From the NCBI RefSeq assembly GCF_020497125.1, contig NC_059084.1, forward strand, positions 35,783,949 to 35,847,948: a stretch of DNA of 64,000 bases, given 5' to 3'. Position numbers and translations under genes: made by a program. Source of the stretch: Mauremys mutica (taxonomy: Eukaryota > Chordata > Testudines > Geoemydidae). This document shows positions 23,840-35,754 of the stretch, piece by piece. Numbering within the stretch: position 1 is the stretch's first letter; each line of letters opens with the position of its first letter. A model generated the notes under the pieces. It was not told where the DNA came from. It did no database searches and was given only the letters and a program-made list of their open reading frames with translations.

Positions 23840-25005
23840 TAGGATATCTTTGATCTGGAAGACCAGAAAAAAATTAAATTAACACTTCTCATAAAAGTAA
23901 ATTGCAACATGTGCACATCCTCAGACAAGTAGCATGCATGTAAAGAGAGCCCTATTCCTGCCCGTAAAAGGTGTGTTTTAAACAGAGTAAATTGAAAGAG
24001 AGAGAGAGAGGCTGGATGGAATTTGTGTTTTTTAAATTGACAATATGGGCTGGATACACAAAAGGATTTGGGCATCTAACTGCCCCTTTCGATGCCTAAA
24101 TCCCAGCATCATGTCCCACCGGTATTCACAAATACCATGCTCAGCTGTGACTAAGGGACAGTCTGCTGTGGGACTCCCTCAGCCTCTCCTCTTGACCCTG
24201 TTCCGCTGTGGATACCTAATAAAAGAGGCAGTGCAGCAGAGTTACTGGATCCTTGGACTTCTGCATCTGGGGTGAGGGTTCTAACCACAAGGCTGTAAAG
24301 GTATTCCCACGCTCGCTCTTCAATCTGGTCATATGACTTCAACAGAGCTACAACTGAGTTAGACCAGCATGGGGTCTGGAAGATTGACTCCAACGGTGCT
24401 ATGGACAATTTGCAATAGCTGGGCAACTGGCCAAATCTATAAAAATAATCTTTCTCTATTACATTTTGTCAGTTGTTCTAGACAATTTTATTGAAACACT
24501 CTTTAATATCTGTAGTGTATGTTTGGAGTCACATCTATTAAAATCATCAGGATTTTTCAAGAAGAAGAAATGAATGGGGCCAGCAAACATTCTCTCAGCA
24601 CTGTGACATAAATTTGAAAAGAGAGGTCTGATAGAAATTAATGGGACTGTTGTTCGTAAGTCATTTAAACTCCGACTCAATGGAACTTTTGACTCATTAT
24701 TCTGCAAGTCTGAATATCAGGCTTTACATATAGAAGAGAATCTATCCTGCCCCCATGGATGTCAGTGGTTATTTTAACATTAGTTTTCAATGGAAATGGG
24801 AATGACGCCAATGCTTTCTCTAATGTCCCATCATTTTTTTCTCCCCATATGACCTTAGAGAGAAAATCGCCATGCCTTCATTATCAACTCATGAGACAAA
24901 TACCTAAGCACAGAGATTGACTTTGTACTAGAACCTGAATGTAAACAGAGGCAGATTTTGTGTGAAGGGAAATTTCACAGTAGATAGAAGTAAATTGCTG
25001 GCCCC
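23840..25005. other. 5' flank of OR, part of a segmental duplication
   Basis: No gene. A short (GA)n run is at about 23997-24010. Old dispersed repeats follow, then unique sequence (24560-25000) aligning by eye with 37370-37800, for example 'gcaagtctgaatatcaggct' near 24705 and 37530. This is the upstream region of the OR at 22896 and is shared with its paralogue. Confidence 0.6.
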
Positions 25006-25009
25006 TGGC

Positions 25010-26025
25010 AAAGATCTTTACTGGGAACACTGGTCTTCGTTACAGACACAAGTGATCTGGAAAAAATGGTTAAATCACACAAAATTTTTGCATACAATAC
25101 AAAATTTCTCAAGATAGTTAAGCCCAAACAAACTGCGAAGAGTTACAAGGGGAATCTAACAAAATTGGGTAACTGAGTGACAAACGGCAGGTGAAATTCA
25201 GTGTTGATGAATGCATATTGGAAAACATGATCCCATACATACATAAAAAAATGAATAGATCTAAATTATCTGTTATCCCTTAAGAAGAGAGATCTTGGCA
25301 TCATTGTGGATTGTTCTCTAAAAACATCGGCTCAGTGTAAAGTGGATAGCAAAAAAACCCTAACAGAATGTTGGGAACCATTAAGAAAAGGATAGATAAT
25401 AAGACAGAAAATATCAGAATGCCACTATACAAATGCACGGTATGTCCACACCTTGAATTATGTGTGCAGTTGTAGTGGGCCCACATACAAAAAGATATAT
25501 TAAAATTGAAGGGCAACATTGGTATGAAACAGCTTCCATATAAGGAGAAATTAAAATGACATGATAGAGGTCTACAAAATCATGAATGATGTGGAAAAAG
25601 TGAATAAGGGAATGTTATATCCCTTCACATACCATACAAACCAGGAGTCACCCACTGAAATTAATAGGCAGCAAGTTTTAAACAAACATACACAATCAGC
25701 TTGTGGAACTCATTACCAGGGGATGTTGGGAAGGCCAAAAGTATAAATGGATTTAAAAAAAATTAGATAAATCCATGGAGGATAGATCCTTCAATGGCTA
25801 TTAGCCAAGATGGTCAGGGATGCAGCCCCATGATTGGGTGTCCCTAATCTGCTGACTGCTAGAAGATGGGACTGGACAACAGGGGATGGATAACTCAATA
25901 AATTACAATGTTCTGTTGACTCCCTCTGAAACATCTGTCATGGACCACTATTGGAAGACAGTATACTGAATTAGGGGACTCTTGGTCTGAACAAGTAGGG
26001 CCATTGTTACATTCTTATTAAAACT
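25010..26025 (+). mobile_element. CR1 LINE 3' portion
   Basis: About 1 kb of sense CR1 covers the end of RT and the 3' region, including 'gatcttggcatcattgtgga', 'ccttcaatggctattagcc' and 'gggactggacaacagggga'. It is absent from the duplicated segment around 37800, so it inserted after the duplication or was lost from the other copy. Confidence 0.8.
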
Positions 26026-26127
26026 CAGTGTCTTCTCCTCTCCAGTCCCATAAACCACACACATACCACACTCTCCAAAAAATAAAAATTACAGCTAACG
26101 TGTAACAAATGAACTTTCTCAGTGCTG

Positions 26128-26128
<1 letters not shown>

Positions 26129-26177
<49 letters not shown>
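26129..26177. repeat. (GA)n microsatellite
   Basis: About 24 GA units. The upstream ATG frame encodes only Arg-Glu repeats and is not a gene. Confidence 0.95.
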
Positions 26178-26181
<4 letters not shown>

Positions 26182-26249
26182 TGGGTGATTCAAGTAGCAG
26201 CTGGGTTCCCAGTCATCGTCCCTGTGCTGTAACTTACTCTGTGTGCGCA

Positions 26250-26430
26250 TGCAGTGTAGCTGTAGCTGTCTCGGTCCCAGGATATTCAAAAGATAAGGCA
26301 GGTGAGATGATATCTTTTACTGGACCAACTTCTGTGGGTGAGAGAGAAGAGCTCTGTGTGGCTCAAAAACTTGTCTGTCTCACCAACAGTAGTTAGTCCA
26401 ATAAAAGATATCACCTCACCTACCTTGTCG
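26250..26430. repeat. Fold-back repeat
   Basis: Two arms are inverted with respect to each other: 26290-26340 (GATATCTTTTACTGGACCAA and so on) and 26370-26428 (TTAGTCCAATAAAAGATATC and so on). Transcribed, they would form an imperfect hairpin. I recall this unit as dispersed in reptile genomes; the parent element is uncertain. Confidence 0.6.
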
Positions 26431-27879
26431 CTGTGTGAGCAGGCAGAAGTCAATGAGACCCACCCCTAGATAAGGAGGGACAGAATCTGGTTCTTTGGAA
26501 TGGAAAGGATAAACTTTTTTTTTTATAAAGGAATAAAAATATGGATCAACTCACCTCCCTTTTTAATGTGGATCATAAACATGGTGAGATCATTCTGACC
26601 TGTGCTTTTCTCTTTCTGTTGTCTTAGTCTATCTACCTACTTACTGATTTGTCTGTCTAGTCTCTCTATTTGCCTCCGCAATACAGCACCTCAGGATATC
26701 AACTCCTCTTTACCCAAACACTTACATCTGACAAGGGAGGTACAGTTAGCATTGGGAGTGGAGCAAAGAACCTGTCCCCATCTGACTCCAAGACTAAGAA
26801 GTGATTCCTGAGAGCTGTTTAAATGGTGTCCTGTTCCCCTTGGGACAAGATCCCAGTAACACCATGCTGGGTCAGTCCTTATGCAGTGATTTACCATGCA
26901 TAAGAATGAGAGAATTGATGCTTGGATTACAAAAGGAGCCTATTGGATTTAGGTATCCAATTTTAGTGACAGGGTCAGATTTTCAAAGCCCCCAAGAAGC
27001 TAGACAATCAAATAGCAAATTATTTTCTCTCCCATATGTTACTTTGAAGATGCTAGCCACAATGTAAATGGAGCAAATAGACGGCATGAGATAGTGGGGA
27101 AAAGTAGGGGATGAAACATTGTTTTCTTGAACCCATAAAAAGCAGTATTGGTTGATCCGGTACTATTTGCACATTTGACACCTATTTGCCAAATATTTTA
27201 GTTAATGGGGGGAGGGGGTGTCAAAATTACAATCCAGCATATGGACATGTAGCACCCACCCCAAATCCCTTTAGCCTATTGGTTGGGATACTCAGATGTG
27301 GGAGAAACTCATTCACTTCCCACCTCTGCCTGCTGTGAAGAAGAGATTTGAAGTTACACCCCCCCTCCCTGTAAGTATTTTAATCTCTGGGCCATAAAGT
27401 AATTTAGGGCAAGGCTTTTCTCAGAATCTCCTGCTGAAGCTGTTTACATTGTATAAATCAGCAGCACATCAGCAGCAGGAGACACACATCACACTAATGC
27501 AGCAATGGTGACACTAAGACACTCATCTCTTAGTGATCAGCTAGACATTCTGCCAACCAAACAGAGGCCTTTGAAGATGCTGAAATGCCAGTGAACAAGA
27601 CTGATCAGATGTGTGACTTCTTTGCATAGAGAACCTCCTGTTGCCAACCAGTTACTATTCACCCATTCAAGGTCATTGCTATCTACATGTGCATCACAAG
27701 GTCATTCATTTCCGTTTTATAGGCTTTGGTTTTATCATCATAGAGTAAGCAATTTTTCTCGGCTTTGGTCAGTAGTCTCTCCAACTAAGGCAATATCATT
27801 CTCATATTATATTCAAGATCCACTAAAGATGAATCTTTAAATAGTACACCTCCTCCTTGGGCTTCAGTTATCGGATAGT
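26431..27879. other. Intergenic; right part of duplication unit
   Basis: 26800-27065 aligns by eye with 37965-38270 ('gggacaagatccc', 'ttaggtatccaat', 'agctagacaatcaaatagcaaat'). From 27066 to 27879 there are only old tRNA-like repeat fragments and no supported ORF. Confidence 0.5.
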
Positions 27880-28130
27880 CTATTATACCATTAAATACCA
27901 AAGGGTGAGAGATTGCATACCTGACGCACCTCCGATTCTACTGAAAACCAGTCTGTAATACAACCGTTGACCCTCACACAGGTCAATGTACCATGGTACT
28001 GTTCTTCCATGTGGCGCACTAAGCCCTCAGGCACCCCACACTGGTGAAGCGGTATCCACAGCGCTGGTTGATGCAGTGAGTCAAAACTGGCTGCAAAGTC
28101 TATAAACACAGTGGTAACATCCTTTGGTCA
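27880..28130 (-). mobile_element. LINE RT fragment, RTE/Jockey-like
   Basis: The minus-strand frame (27891-28109) reads MFIDFAASFDSLHQPALW, then GVPEGLVRHMEEQYHGT and NGCITDWFSVESEVRQ. This is the recognisable RT pattern (F.DF..AFDS......L, then RQ) of a non-CR1 LINE. The downstream catalytic box is missing and the frame ends soon after, so it is a short relic. Confidence 0.7.
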
Positions 28131-28351
28131 CTGTATTCATTTTTCAGTAAACTTATCTGTCTATCAAGTCTGGCACATGGGGTTTCCCTTTAGTAATTGT
28201 TAAGATTATTTCAGAATCTGTCACTACTGTTGTGGTTTTTGTACAATGGAATCGGCATTTCACACAACAGGTCTCTCTGGGTTGTAGAACTTACCTCCCT
28301 AGAGGGAAAGGGAGGAGGCCCTTTCCAATAGTTGACTAACACCTTACACTT

Positions 28352-28761
28352 AGTGTATGTCTACACAATCAGCTAGGGGTGTGATTCCCAGATTATGTAG
28401 ACATACTCACACTAGCTCTCAGTGAGGTAGATTACTTAAAATAGTAGTGTAGCTATTGAACACCTAAACTCCTGTCAGGAATGGTCTAGATAATACTTAG
28501 TCCTGCCATGAGTGCAGGGTACTGGACTAGATGACCTCTCAAGGTCCTTTCCAGTCCTATGATTCTATGAAGTACAGACATTGGCATGGGCAAGGTATGC
28601 CAAATACATACCCATTGGGTTCAGGTGGGTTTCTACTCAGTGAAAATAGCCTGTGGCTCCACTCACTGCAGCCTGTGATACTATTGCTACACTGCTAATT
28701 TTGGAATGCTAGTTGGATGAACTGGGACTGACACCTCTTGCTCATAGTGTAGACATAGCCT
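28352..28761. mobile_element. Harbinger-type MITE with a CR1 tail inside
   Basis: The ends 'gtgtatgtctacac' (left) and 'gtgtagacatagcc' (right) are inverted repeats of the TCTACAC type, flanked by TTA on both sides (28349-28351 and 28762-28764). Around 28475-28570 a CR1 3' tail ('ggactagatgacctctcaagg', 'tatgattctatga') interrupts it in sense orientation. Confidence 0.6.
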
Positions 28762-31074
28762 TAATGGACGTTGAGAGGCAATGACTTAAAGTCTGTAGCC
28801 TTCTGCCCCTGGGGAGCACTGGAACCAGTTTGAACAGGCTGGGTCACACTGTGGGAACCATACTGACCGTTGCATGGACACACTGGAAAATCTGAGCAAG
28901 CCAGGAGCATGTAAATCAGAGAGATTCTGTTCTTGCAATTTAAGAGTGAAGCTAAACTAATTTAGATTCTAGTGAAGTATGAGATTAGATGAGATTAAGT
29001 ATGTGTGCAGGGCTCTGGTAGAGCTGTTCTTCAACCACTACCCAGGGGTTTTCCTGTCTTTTCATCACATCCTCAGCCCAGACCAAGAACTACTCCTTAC
29101 TCTGTAAGACATTGATTTCTCCAGTATTGCTCTTTAAAGAGACATTGCTTACATAATCAGCCAGACAATCAGTATCTGCTCAAAGTGCAGCTTCAAAAGG
29201 TTTCCAGGTGAGTTATTTGCATAATCTTCACCACCAACAATTTTCTTGAAAATCCACTTCATGCGTATTGTCCCCAAATGGCCTTTGATATCCTCACTAT
29301 CTGCCAGAGATTGCGTGATTCATGTCTTCCTCCTAAAGCTCCATGTAATCCTACAAAAGTATACAAACATTTGCATTTTTAATACGATGAATTCCAAAGA
29401 TGTAAAAGTTAGTTCAATAAGATTTGTCCAGGATGTTACAGGACACCATCATATCTGTCACAATGATACTCTTGCAATACAGTGTCTGAACCCCTGGCTG
29501 CACTTACTCAACTCAAACCTTCCTGCAGCCTTACTCCCTACCTTGAATGCAATTCCTTGGAGACGGTGCGGCTAATAATATCCTTTTGCATGACATCCAT
29601 CCAGTTTGGGTCTTCCAACCCTTCTCTTACCCTCCACTTCTAGGATAAACTCTGTTTCCTATACATTCTTCCAATTTTCTTATCACATGGCCAACCCATC
29701 TACACCTGGAATCCCTTAGTTTTTTTCTATAATTGGAACCACCTTCAAATTTCTCCTACTTCTCTGGTTTGAAATAATGGACCAGCCATGTAACTCCAAC
29801 CACCCATCTTTACTTTTTCATTTCCATTGTATTCAAGATCTGCTCTTGTCTCTTCCTCAGTGCCCAGAATTCAGGGCCCTAGAAAGTTCAGTCCTAATTA
29901 ACAGCTTGTATATCTCACTTTTCAATTTGATAGGTTTAGAGGAAACGTGCATGTTCATATAAATAGGCATATAGTGCCCAATACAGCAAAAGCTGTACAT
30001 CTGTAAATAAATTGAACACATGAAATTACATGAGAGTACGGATTACTAACATGAGTGTAAATTTGTCTGCAGGATTGGGATGGTGCATAATGTTGATTAG
30101 GCTCAATAATGCAGATAATCTATAAGTAGAAATCCTATAGTCTCCATTGGAGTTCTGAATGCAGACAGGCTATAGGAGTATTTCTATTTAGTCTAAACAC
30201 TCAAGTGCATGCAGTATCATGTCTGTAGAGAAGAAGAGATTCACAAAAAACATAATAGAGGAATAAAAAAGTCCATTCATTGGAGACCTCTTCTCTTTTT
30301 TTTGTGTAGAATTTTCACAAAGTGAGGATGATGGTTTGGTGAACCAGTGTTGGGAGGGTGTTCTATGCATGTGCTGATGGTACGAAGAAGACACATAATT
30401 AGACTGTGGCACTTCTTGGCACAGAGAGACATTGAGACCAAAAATGTAGCAAGATTCATAAAAGGTTTGGATAAGAAGAATATTCAGGATTATTATAAAT
30501 TAATTAGGATAACATATTTTGAAGGGATATTAAACATCATGTTTCAGGGATTAAGCCAATATCTAATTGTTAACAATTCTACTGTGGGGACTGATTATCC
30601 CATCTCTGTCTACTGGGAATCTTCCTCTGAACATCTGGTTCTGGTCACTGTGAGAAACAAGATACTGGGCTAGATATGGCCCTCAGGTTGGATACCGGAT
30701 GGCAATTCTTTTGTTTCCATCACACAGACAATGGCAGAACTGAGCAATTTTCTTCAGCAGGATCTGTGACTCACAAAGATCTCAAAGTATTTTGTGTGTA
30801 TTAACTTGGATCCATATATAGGCCCAAAGAGGCCACATAACCCAGTCACTGTCCACGATTAAACAGTTTTAAACAAGATTAGGAGTTCGGTATGCAGAGA
30901 CATGGAACCCTGGGAAAAAAACCACCATTATAATCTCTTTTTATAACATTTTTATTAAAGATATAGACAAGAAAAACTGTTAAAGCATTTGAAATGTAAA
31001 ATATTAAACGAGACTTTCATTTTAACAATGTCCTTTGTTTCCATTCTCTTTAGCTGGAGTCTGTTTTAAAAAAA
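28762..31074. other. Intergenic with LINE-like 3' relic
   Basis: 29560-29900 resembles the antisense 3' region of an old LINE: the minus strand gives a MSCKRILLAAPS-like ending near 29595, a style seen in RTE/Rex-type elements. Other frames (29246-29575, 30347-30673) have no recognisable domain and are left uncalled. Confidence 0.35.
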
Positions 31075-31335
31075 TAATTAGATAACTCGATGATAGGTCC
31101 ATCAATGGCTATTAGCCAAGATTATTAGAGACCCAATCCCATGCTCTGGGTGTCACTAAACCTCTGACTACCAGAAGCTGGGACTGGATGACAGGGGATA
31201 CATCACTCGATAATTGCTCTGTTCTATTCAGTCCCTCTGAAGAATCTGGCACTGGGCACTCACAGAAACAGGATACTGGACTAGATGGATCTTTGGTCTG
31301 ACCTGGGATGATCTTTCATTGGTTCTTATGTTCTA
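31075..31335 (+). mobile_element. CR1 3' end fragment
   Basis: Sense CR1 terminus with 'gtccatcaatggctattagcc', 'ggactggatgacaggggat' and 'actagatggatctttggtctgacc', ending in 'ggttcttatgttct'. It is closely related to 25760-26025. Confidence 0.8.
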
Positions 31336-31751
31336 ACATGATGATAACCGGTTTCTTAGCCAATGGGAGATGCTGAGGAGAGGGGTGTTTTTTAAACTCC
31401 CCAGCTGTCAAAGAATTCAGTCCCGATGTCCCCTGGAGTGAGACACCTCCTTCTACTTAGGATTCTCAGCTGGGAACCCTCTAACCCCAATTAAGGTGTT
31501 TTCTTACAAGAAGCTGGCCTGGGGGGTGGGAGGAGGAAGGAGGAATTAGAAGGAGACTGATAACTTTTATCCCAGTGATCAGAATAGTCACCTGGAATGT
31601 GTGAAGGCCCCACTTTCAGTGCCTGATAAGGAGAAAGGATTTAAACAGGTCTCTTCCCTGACCTATGTGGGTGTCCTAACCACCAAGATATGGGATCTCC
31701 TGATGTGAGTCTCTCTCAAACTCTCCTGTTCAAGCCTAAGTCCCTTTGTGG

Positions 31752-33614
31752 TATGATGGGTTGGACCCCACTTCTGGGATGCCACCTGATATACTGAGGT
31801 TTCACTGAGCCCACCTGCTCCACCAGCCTGGACTCCCTCCCCCTGTTTTGCTGAATCAGGCTCCCCGGCCGCTTGCAGCACACACACACGCACACGCGCA
31901 CATGCGCACACACACACACATAGGGATTCACTAGCTGTAGAATCACACAGAGTCTGCAAACACCTCTGTGTGGGAGGACTCACCTCTGTGTGGGAGGACT
32001 CAGGTGCACCTCCCCTCTGGGGTCACCCCGAAGGTAGTAGTGTCTTGTGCTACCCAGAGGATTGTGCAACAGAAGCTCATTGAAATTTGCCCCCTCCCCC
32101 AATGTGGAGTGAGATATGCACAGCTTCCTGGTCCCTCCAGTTATAATTTGCACAGACTGGGTTTAAATATAAACAAAAACAAGTTAATTAACTACCAAAG
32201 GCAGATTTTAAGTGATTATAAAGGATAGCAAACAGATTAAAGCAGATTACCAAGCAAATAAAACAAAACATGCATACCTAGTTTAAGAACTTAAAGAAAC
32301 TGGTTACAGCTAGGAATTTCTCACACTAAATGTTGTTTTAGGTATTTCTCTCACAGACTAGTGACACCTTTCCCCAACCTGGTTCCAGGGCCACCCAGAG
32401 GATTCAGGGGGCCTGAGGCAAAGCAATTTCGGGGGCCCCTTCCATAAAAAAAATTGCAATATTATACCATACTATATTCTCGTGGGGGCCTCTGTGGGGC
32501 CCAGTGCAAATTGCCCCACTTGCTCCCCGCCATGGGTGGCCCTGGGAAAAATAAACCCGCATCTCAGCACAAACCTAGTTTTGAGAAAACTTCTTTACAA
32601 GGTATCACTGGTTCTCAGCATCAGCTAGTGCTAAAAGGCACTAAAGCTCATTAAAAGGGCTGGACAAATATTTTCCATCAAAACTTTTTTGGATCAAAAA
32701 CTAGGGTTTTTTTAAAAGTAGAAAAAAATCACAATGTCTGCTTTCCTTCAAAATTTGTTGTGGTTTTTTTTCAGTTGAAAGGCTGAAATTAGTGTGCCAA
32801 AACCTGAATATGGTTTGAGGTTTCAGAAGTGTGCGGCCAAATATTTGCTGCTCACAGCCCCACCCCCTTACCACGCGGCTCTGAGCCGGGAGGAGCTCAG
32901 GCCCCACCGGAGCCACGCTACAGCTCTCCAGGGATGCTCCTGGATGCGCTGAGGCTCTGGAAGAGGGGCGGAGGCAGGGTCAGGCAGGGGCCGGGGAGGG
33001 AGCCTCAGTCATTCTTGTGGGGGCCCCTGCGAAGTCCAGGGCCTGGGACAAATTGCCCCACTCCCCCCCCCCATGGGCTGTCCTGACTGGGTCAGGACTT
33101 CTCCCCCCCCGTCATTATTTCTCAGATCTTTCCAGCTGTCATCTTGGGTGGGGATTCAGTGAAGATCAACTTACTCCCCAGCCTTAAATAGAATTTGCAT
33201 AAGGCAGGAATCCTTTGCTTTCCAGACCCTTCCAGTGTAAAAATATCAGTTCAAGATGGGATCCTGTACTGGCTGACATGACCACCTGACCTACTGTTGT
33301 CAAAGCAGAGTCTCAGGAAGCTTCTCAGGAGGGAGAGAGACTAATATTTTCCAAGTCCCATTGTTCCCCTTAATGGCCCATCCAGGCTGATTGCATTCTG
33401 TCTGATAGGCGTTCCCCAAGTATAAACACAGTTGTAATAGTTACACAGTTAATACAGAATATGTTATGTGCATACAAATAGGACAAACATGTTCAGCAAA
33501 TCATAACCTTTCCAATGAGATCTTACATGAACCATCTTGTGTAAAATGCAAATTAGTTATGCCAAAATCATGTTATAACAATGTTTCTATGAAGAGTATG
33601 GCATGCAATGTCAC
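31752..33614 (-). mobile_element. LTR-like retroelement, probably solo LTR
   Basis: Read on the minus strand it begins about TGTGACATTGCATGCC and ends about CCAACCCATCA, a terminus pair I associate with another abundant turtle LTR. GTGG occurs next to both ends, but one extra base on the right leaves the target duplication uncertain. The body is swollen by later insertions: a segment at about 32386-32555 framed by CAGGGCCACCCA-type inverted ends, and A/T- plus GC-rich material at about 32650-33105. An (AC)n patch is at 31880-31921, and a 21-bp unit is tandemly duplicated near 31965-32010. No retroviral proteins are encoded. Confidence 0.55.
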
Positions 33615-34179
33615 AAGTGGATCTAGCCCTACCTGGGGAGGAAACCCATTGGCTCCACTGATTAGATTATGTATTAATTATTGTTATCATTAGTTAAAAT
33701 GCTTGAGCTTTTTAATAGGATAGAATTCAATAAGATACTACTGATATTAAATGGGGTTTTCAACAATTTAGTAAAAAAGAAAAGAACAGAAATTGATAGA
33801 TAAGAAGATTCTTTTTATAGAAATGGCCAGATCGCCAGCTGGTATAAATTGGCCAGAGCTCCCCTGAAGTCACTGGGCCAGATTAAAGAGCCATTGAAAG
33901 AGAGGAATGTGTGAATGATTCTACAGCCTGATGCTCAGAGCACACACCCTGGAAGTAGGAGACCCAGGATCCAGTCACCCATGCTTCGGTGACTCTTCTA
34001 ACACTGGGGATCTGGCCCAGTGACTTTAATGGAGCCACACTGATTTAGACCAGTTGTGGTTTTGTCCCAGTGTGTCTGTCCATTACCTGAGCTGAGAACG
34101 TCCCAAACACTAGTTATCCACAATTCTATGCTTTCAGATTTTAAAATAAATAAAATTAAATTAAATAAGGTCATCGACA
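33615..34179. other. 3' flank of duplicated OR
   Basis: Contains an old 'gcccagtgac' dispersed repeat and, at 34101-34115, the sequence 'tcccaaacactagtt'. This is the unoccupied target of the solo LTR found at 21925-22864 in the paralogous segment. Confidence 0.6.
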
Positions 34180-35112
34180 CTACTTGAGAAACTTCCAAGT
34201 CCACAATATTTTCCCTAGTGCACTTTTCACCTCCTTGTTTTTCAGGCTGTAGATAATGGGGTTTAACATTGGAGTCAAGATGTTATACTGAATGGAGAAC
34301 ATTTCATCCAGAGCCACAGAGGAGACTGAGCTGGGTTTTGTGTACTGGAAAGAACCTGTCAGGTACCATAAACCAACCACAATCAAGTGGGAGCTGCAGG
34401 TGGAGAAGGCTTTACGCCTGCCCTGCACCAAGCATATCCTCAGGATAGTGGCGATGATGTGAATGTAGGAGATCAGGGTGAAGAGGAAGGAGCTTGATCC
34501 AAGTATCACAACAGAAGTGAGAAGCACCACTTGATTGGTGAAGATATTAGTGCAGGACAGATGCAATAGGGGAGGGAGCTCACAGCTGAAATGGCTGATC
34601 TGATTGGGGCCACAGATGTGCAACCTGAGGGCGAAATCTGTGTTAAGCTGGGTATTTATGAAGCCTATTACCCATGCACCACTCACCAGCAGAACACAGA
34701 TCCCTTTGCTCATGGTCTCCACGTAACGCAATGGGTCACAGATGGCAGCGTAGTGATCATACGCCATTGTTGAGAGAATAAAAATTTCAGCACCAGCTGG
34801 TAGTAAAATGAAGAATATCTGGGCAAGGCAGCCATCAGTAGAAATGGTTTTGTTCTCGTCTAGGAAAATCACCAACATCTTAAGAACTATGGCTGAGGAA
34901 TAGCAGATAGTGACAAAAGATAAATGAGACAGGAAGAAGGACATGGGGGTGTGAAGGTGACGATCAGTCCTTATCACCAGTATGATCACCACGTTCTCCA
35001 CGAGGGTGATTACATAAATAACTACAAGCACCAGGAATAGGAAAATCTGCATCGCTGGGTCACTGGAAAGTCTTGGGAGAATAAATTTGGTCACTTTGGT
35101 TTGATTCCCCAT
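34180..35112 (-). CDS. Olfactory receptor, 8S1-like, eroded motifs
   Basis: An uninterrupted 310-codon OR frame on the minus strand, tandem paralogue of the gene at 22896. It keeps NQT, LHTPM, KAFSTCSSHL and PMLNPIIYSLKNKEV. It has changes at positions almost invariant in ORs: TM1 GN is EN (LVENVVII), PMYFFL is PMSFFL, and the TM3 DRY is DHY (MAYDHYAAIC, codon CAC where the paralogue has CGC, a CpG-type transition). The N-terminal EFILLG is KFILPR. The arginine of DRY is central to G-protein activation in this family. So although the frame is open, a receptor with normal signalling is doubtful; this may be an early pseudogene. Confidence 0.88.
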   Translation of the reverse strand: MGNQTKVTKFILPRLSSDPAMQIFLFLVLVVIYVITLVENVVIILVIRTDRHLHTPMSFFLSHLSFVTICYSSAIVLKMLVIFLDENKTISTDGCLAQIFFILLPAGAEIFILSTMAYDHYAAICDPLRYVETMSKGICVLLVSGAWVIGFINTQLNTDFALRLHICGPNQISHFSCELPPLLHLSCTNIFTNQVVLLTSVVILGSSSFLFTLISYIHIIATILRICLVQGRRKAFSTCSSHLIVVGLWYLTGSFQYTKPSSVSSVALDEMFSIQYNILTPMLNPIIYSLKNKEVKSALGKILWTWKFLK

Positions 35113-35754
35113 TGATGCTCTCTCAGGAAATCTGACCTGTCACATATCACATAGAAGTAAATTGAAATGGCCTGTCAAAATCATCTGATCAAAAGGATGA
35201 ATGTAAAGTGAGGCCGACTACCACCTATAAAATGTGTGCTGTAAATAGACAAAATGGGCTAGTTGCACAGAAGGACCTTGGCACCTACCTACCACCTTAG
35301 GTGCCTAAATCCCAGAATCAAGCCCCACTGGTATTCACATAAAACCTGCTCAGCTGTGACATTGAGGTACCCCTATGACAGTCCCAGTCTCTCCTACTGA
35401 AGCTGTTCCACTGTGGTTAAATAATAAAAGAGGCTTTGGAGCAGAAGGACTGGATACTCAGCCTTCTGTATTGGCGGGTGAGCACTCTAACCACCAGCAT
35501 ATACAGTCATTCATGCTCTTGCCATCTCTTTCAGGTCCAATATCTCTTTAATCTGTCCCACTAACTTCAACAGAGCTACATCTGATTTACACCAGCTGGA
35601 GATTTGGCCCATTGACTCCTATGGCGCTATTGATGATTTACACTAATATGGGATCTGGCCAGTTCTATAAATACTTTTAAAAAAATACAGAATGTATAAT
35701 CTGTAGAATTGTATTGGATGGATGCCTATTAAGATCTCTAGGATTCTAGAATAA
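35113..35754. other. 5' flank of OR, duplicated segment
   Basis: Aligns by eye with 23850-24590, including 'aatgggctagttgcacag' against 'tatgggctggatacacaa' and the following 'gcctaaatcccag' stretch. No gene. Confidence 0.6.

Noticed and set aside
26109..26396. 95-codon ORF starting with Arg-Glu repeats
   Set aside because: It is the translated (GA)n array plus the fold-back repeat.
31663..31983. 106-codon ORF with a Cys/Val repeat
   Set aside because: Created by the (AC)n patch in the LTR-like element.
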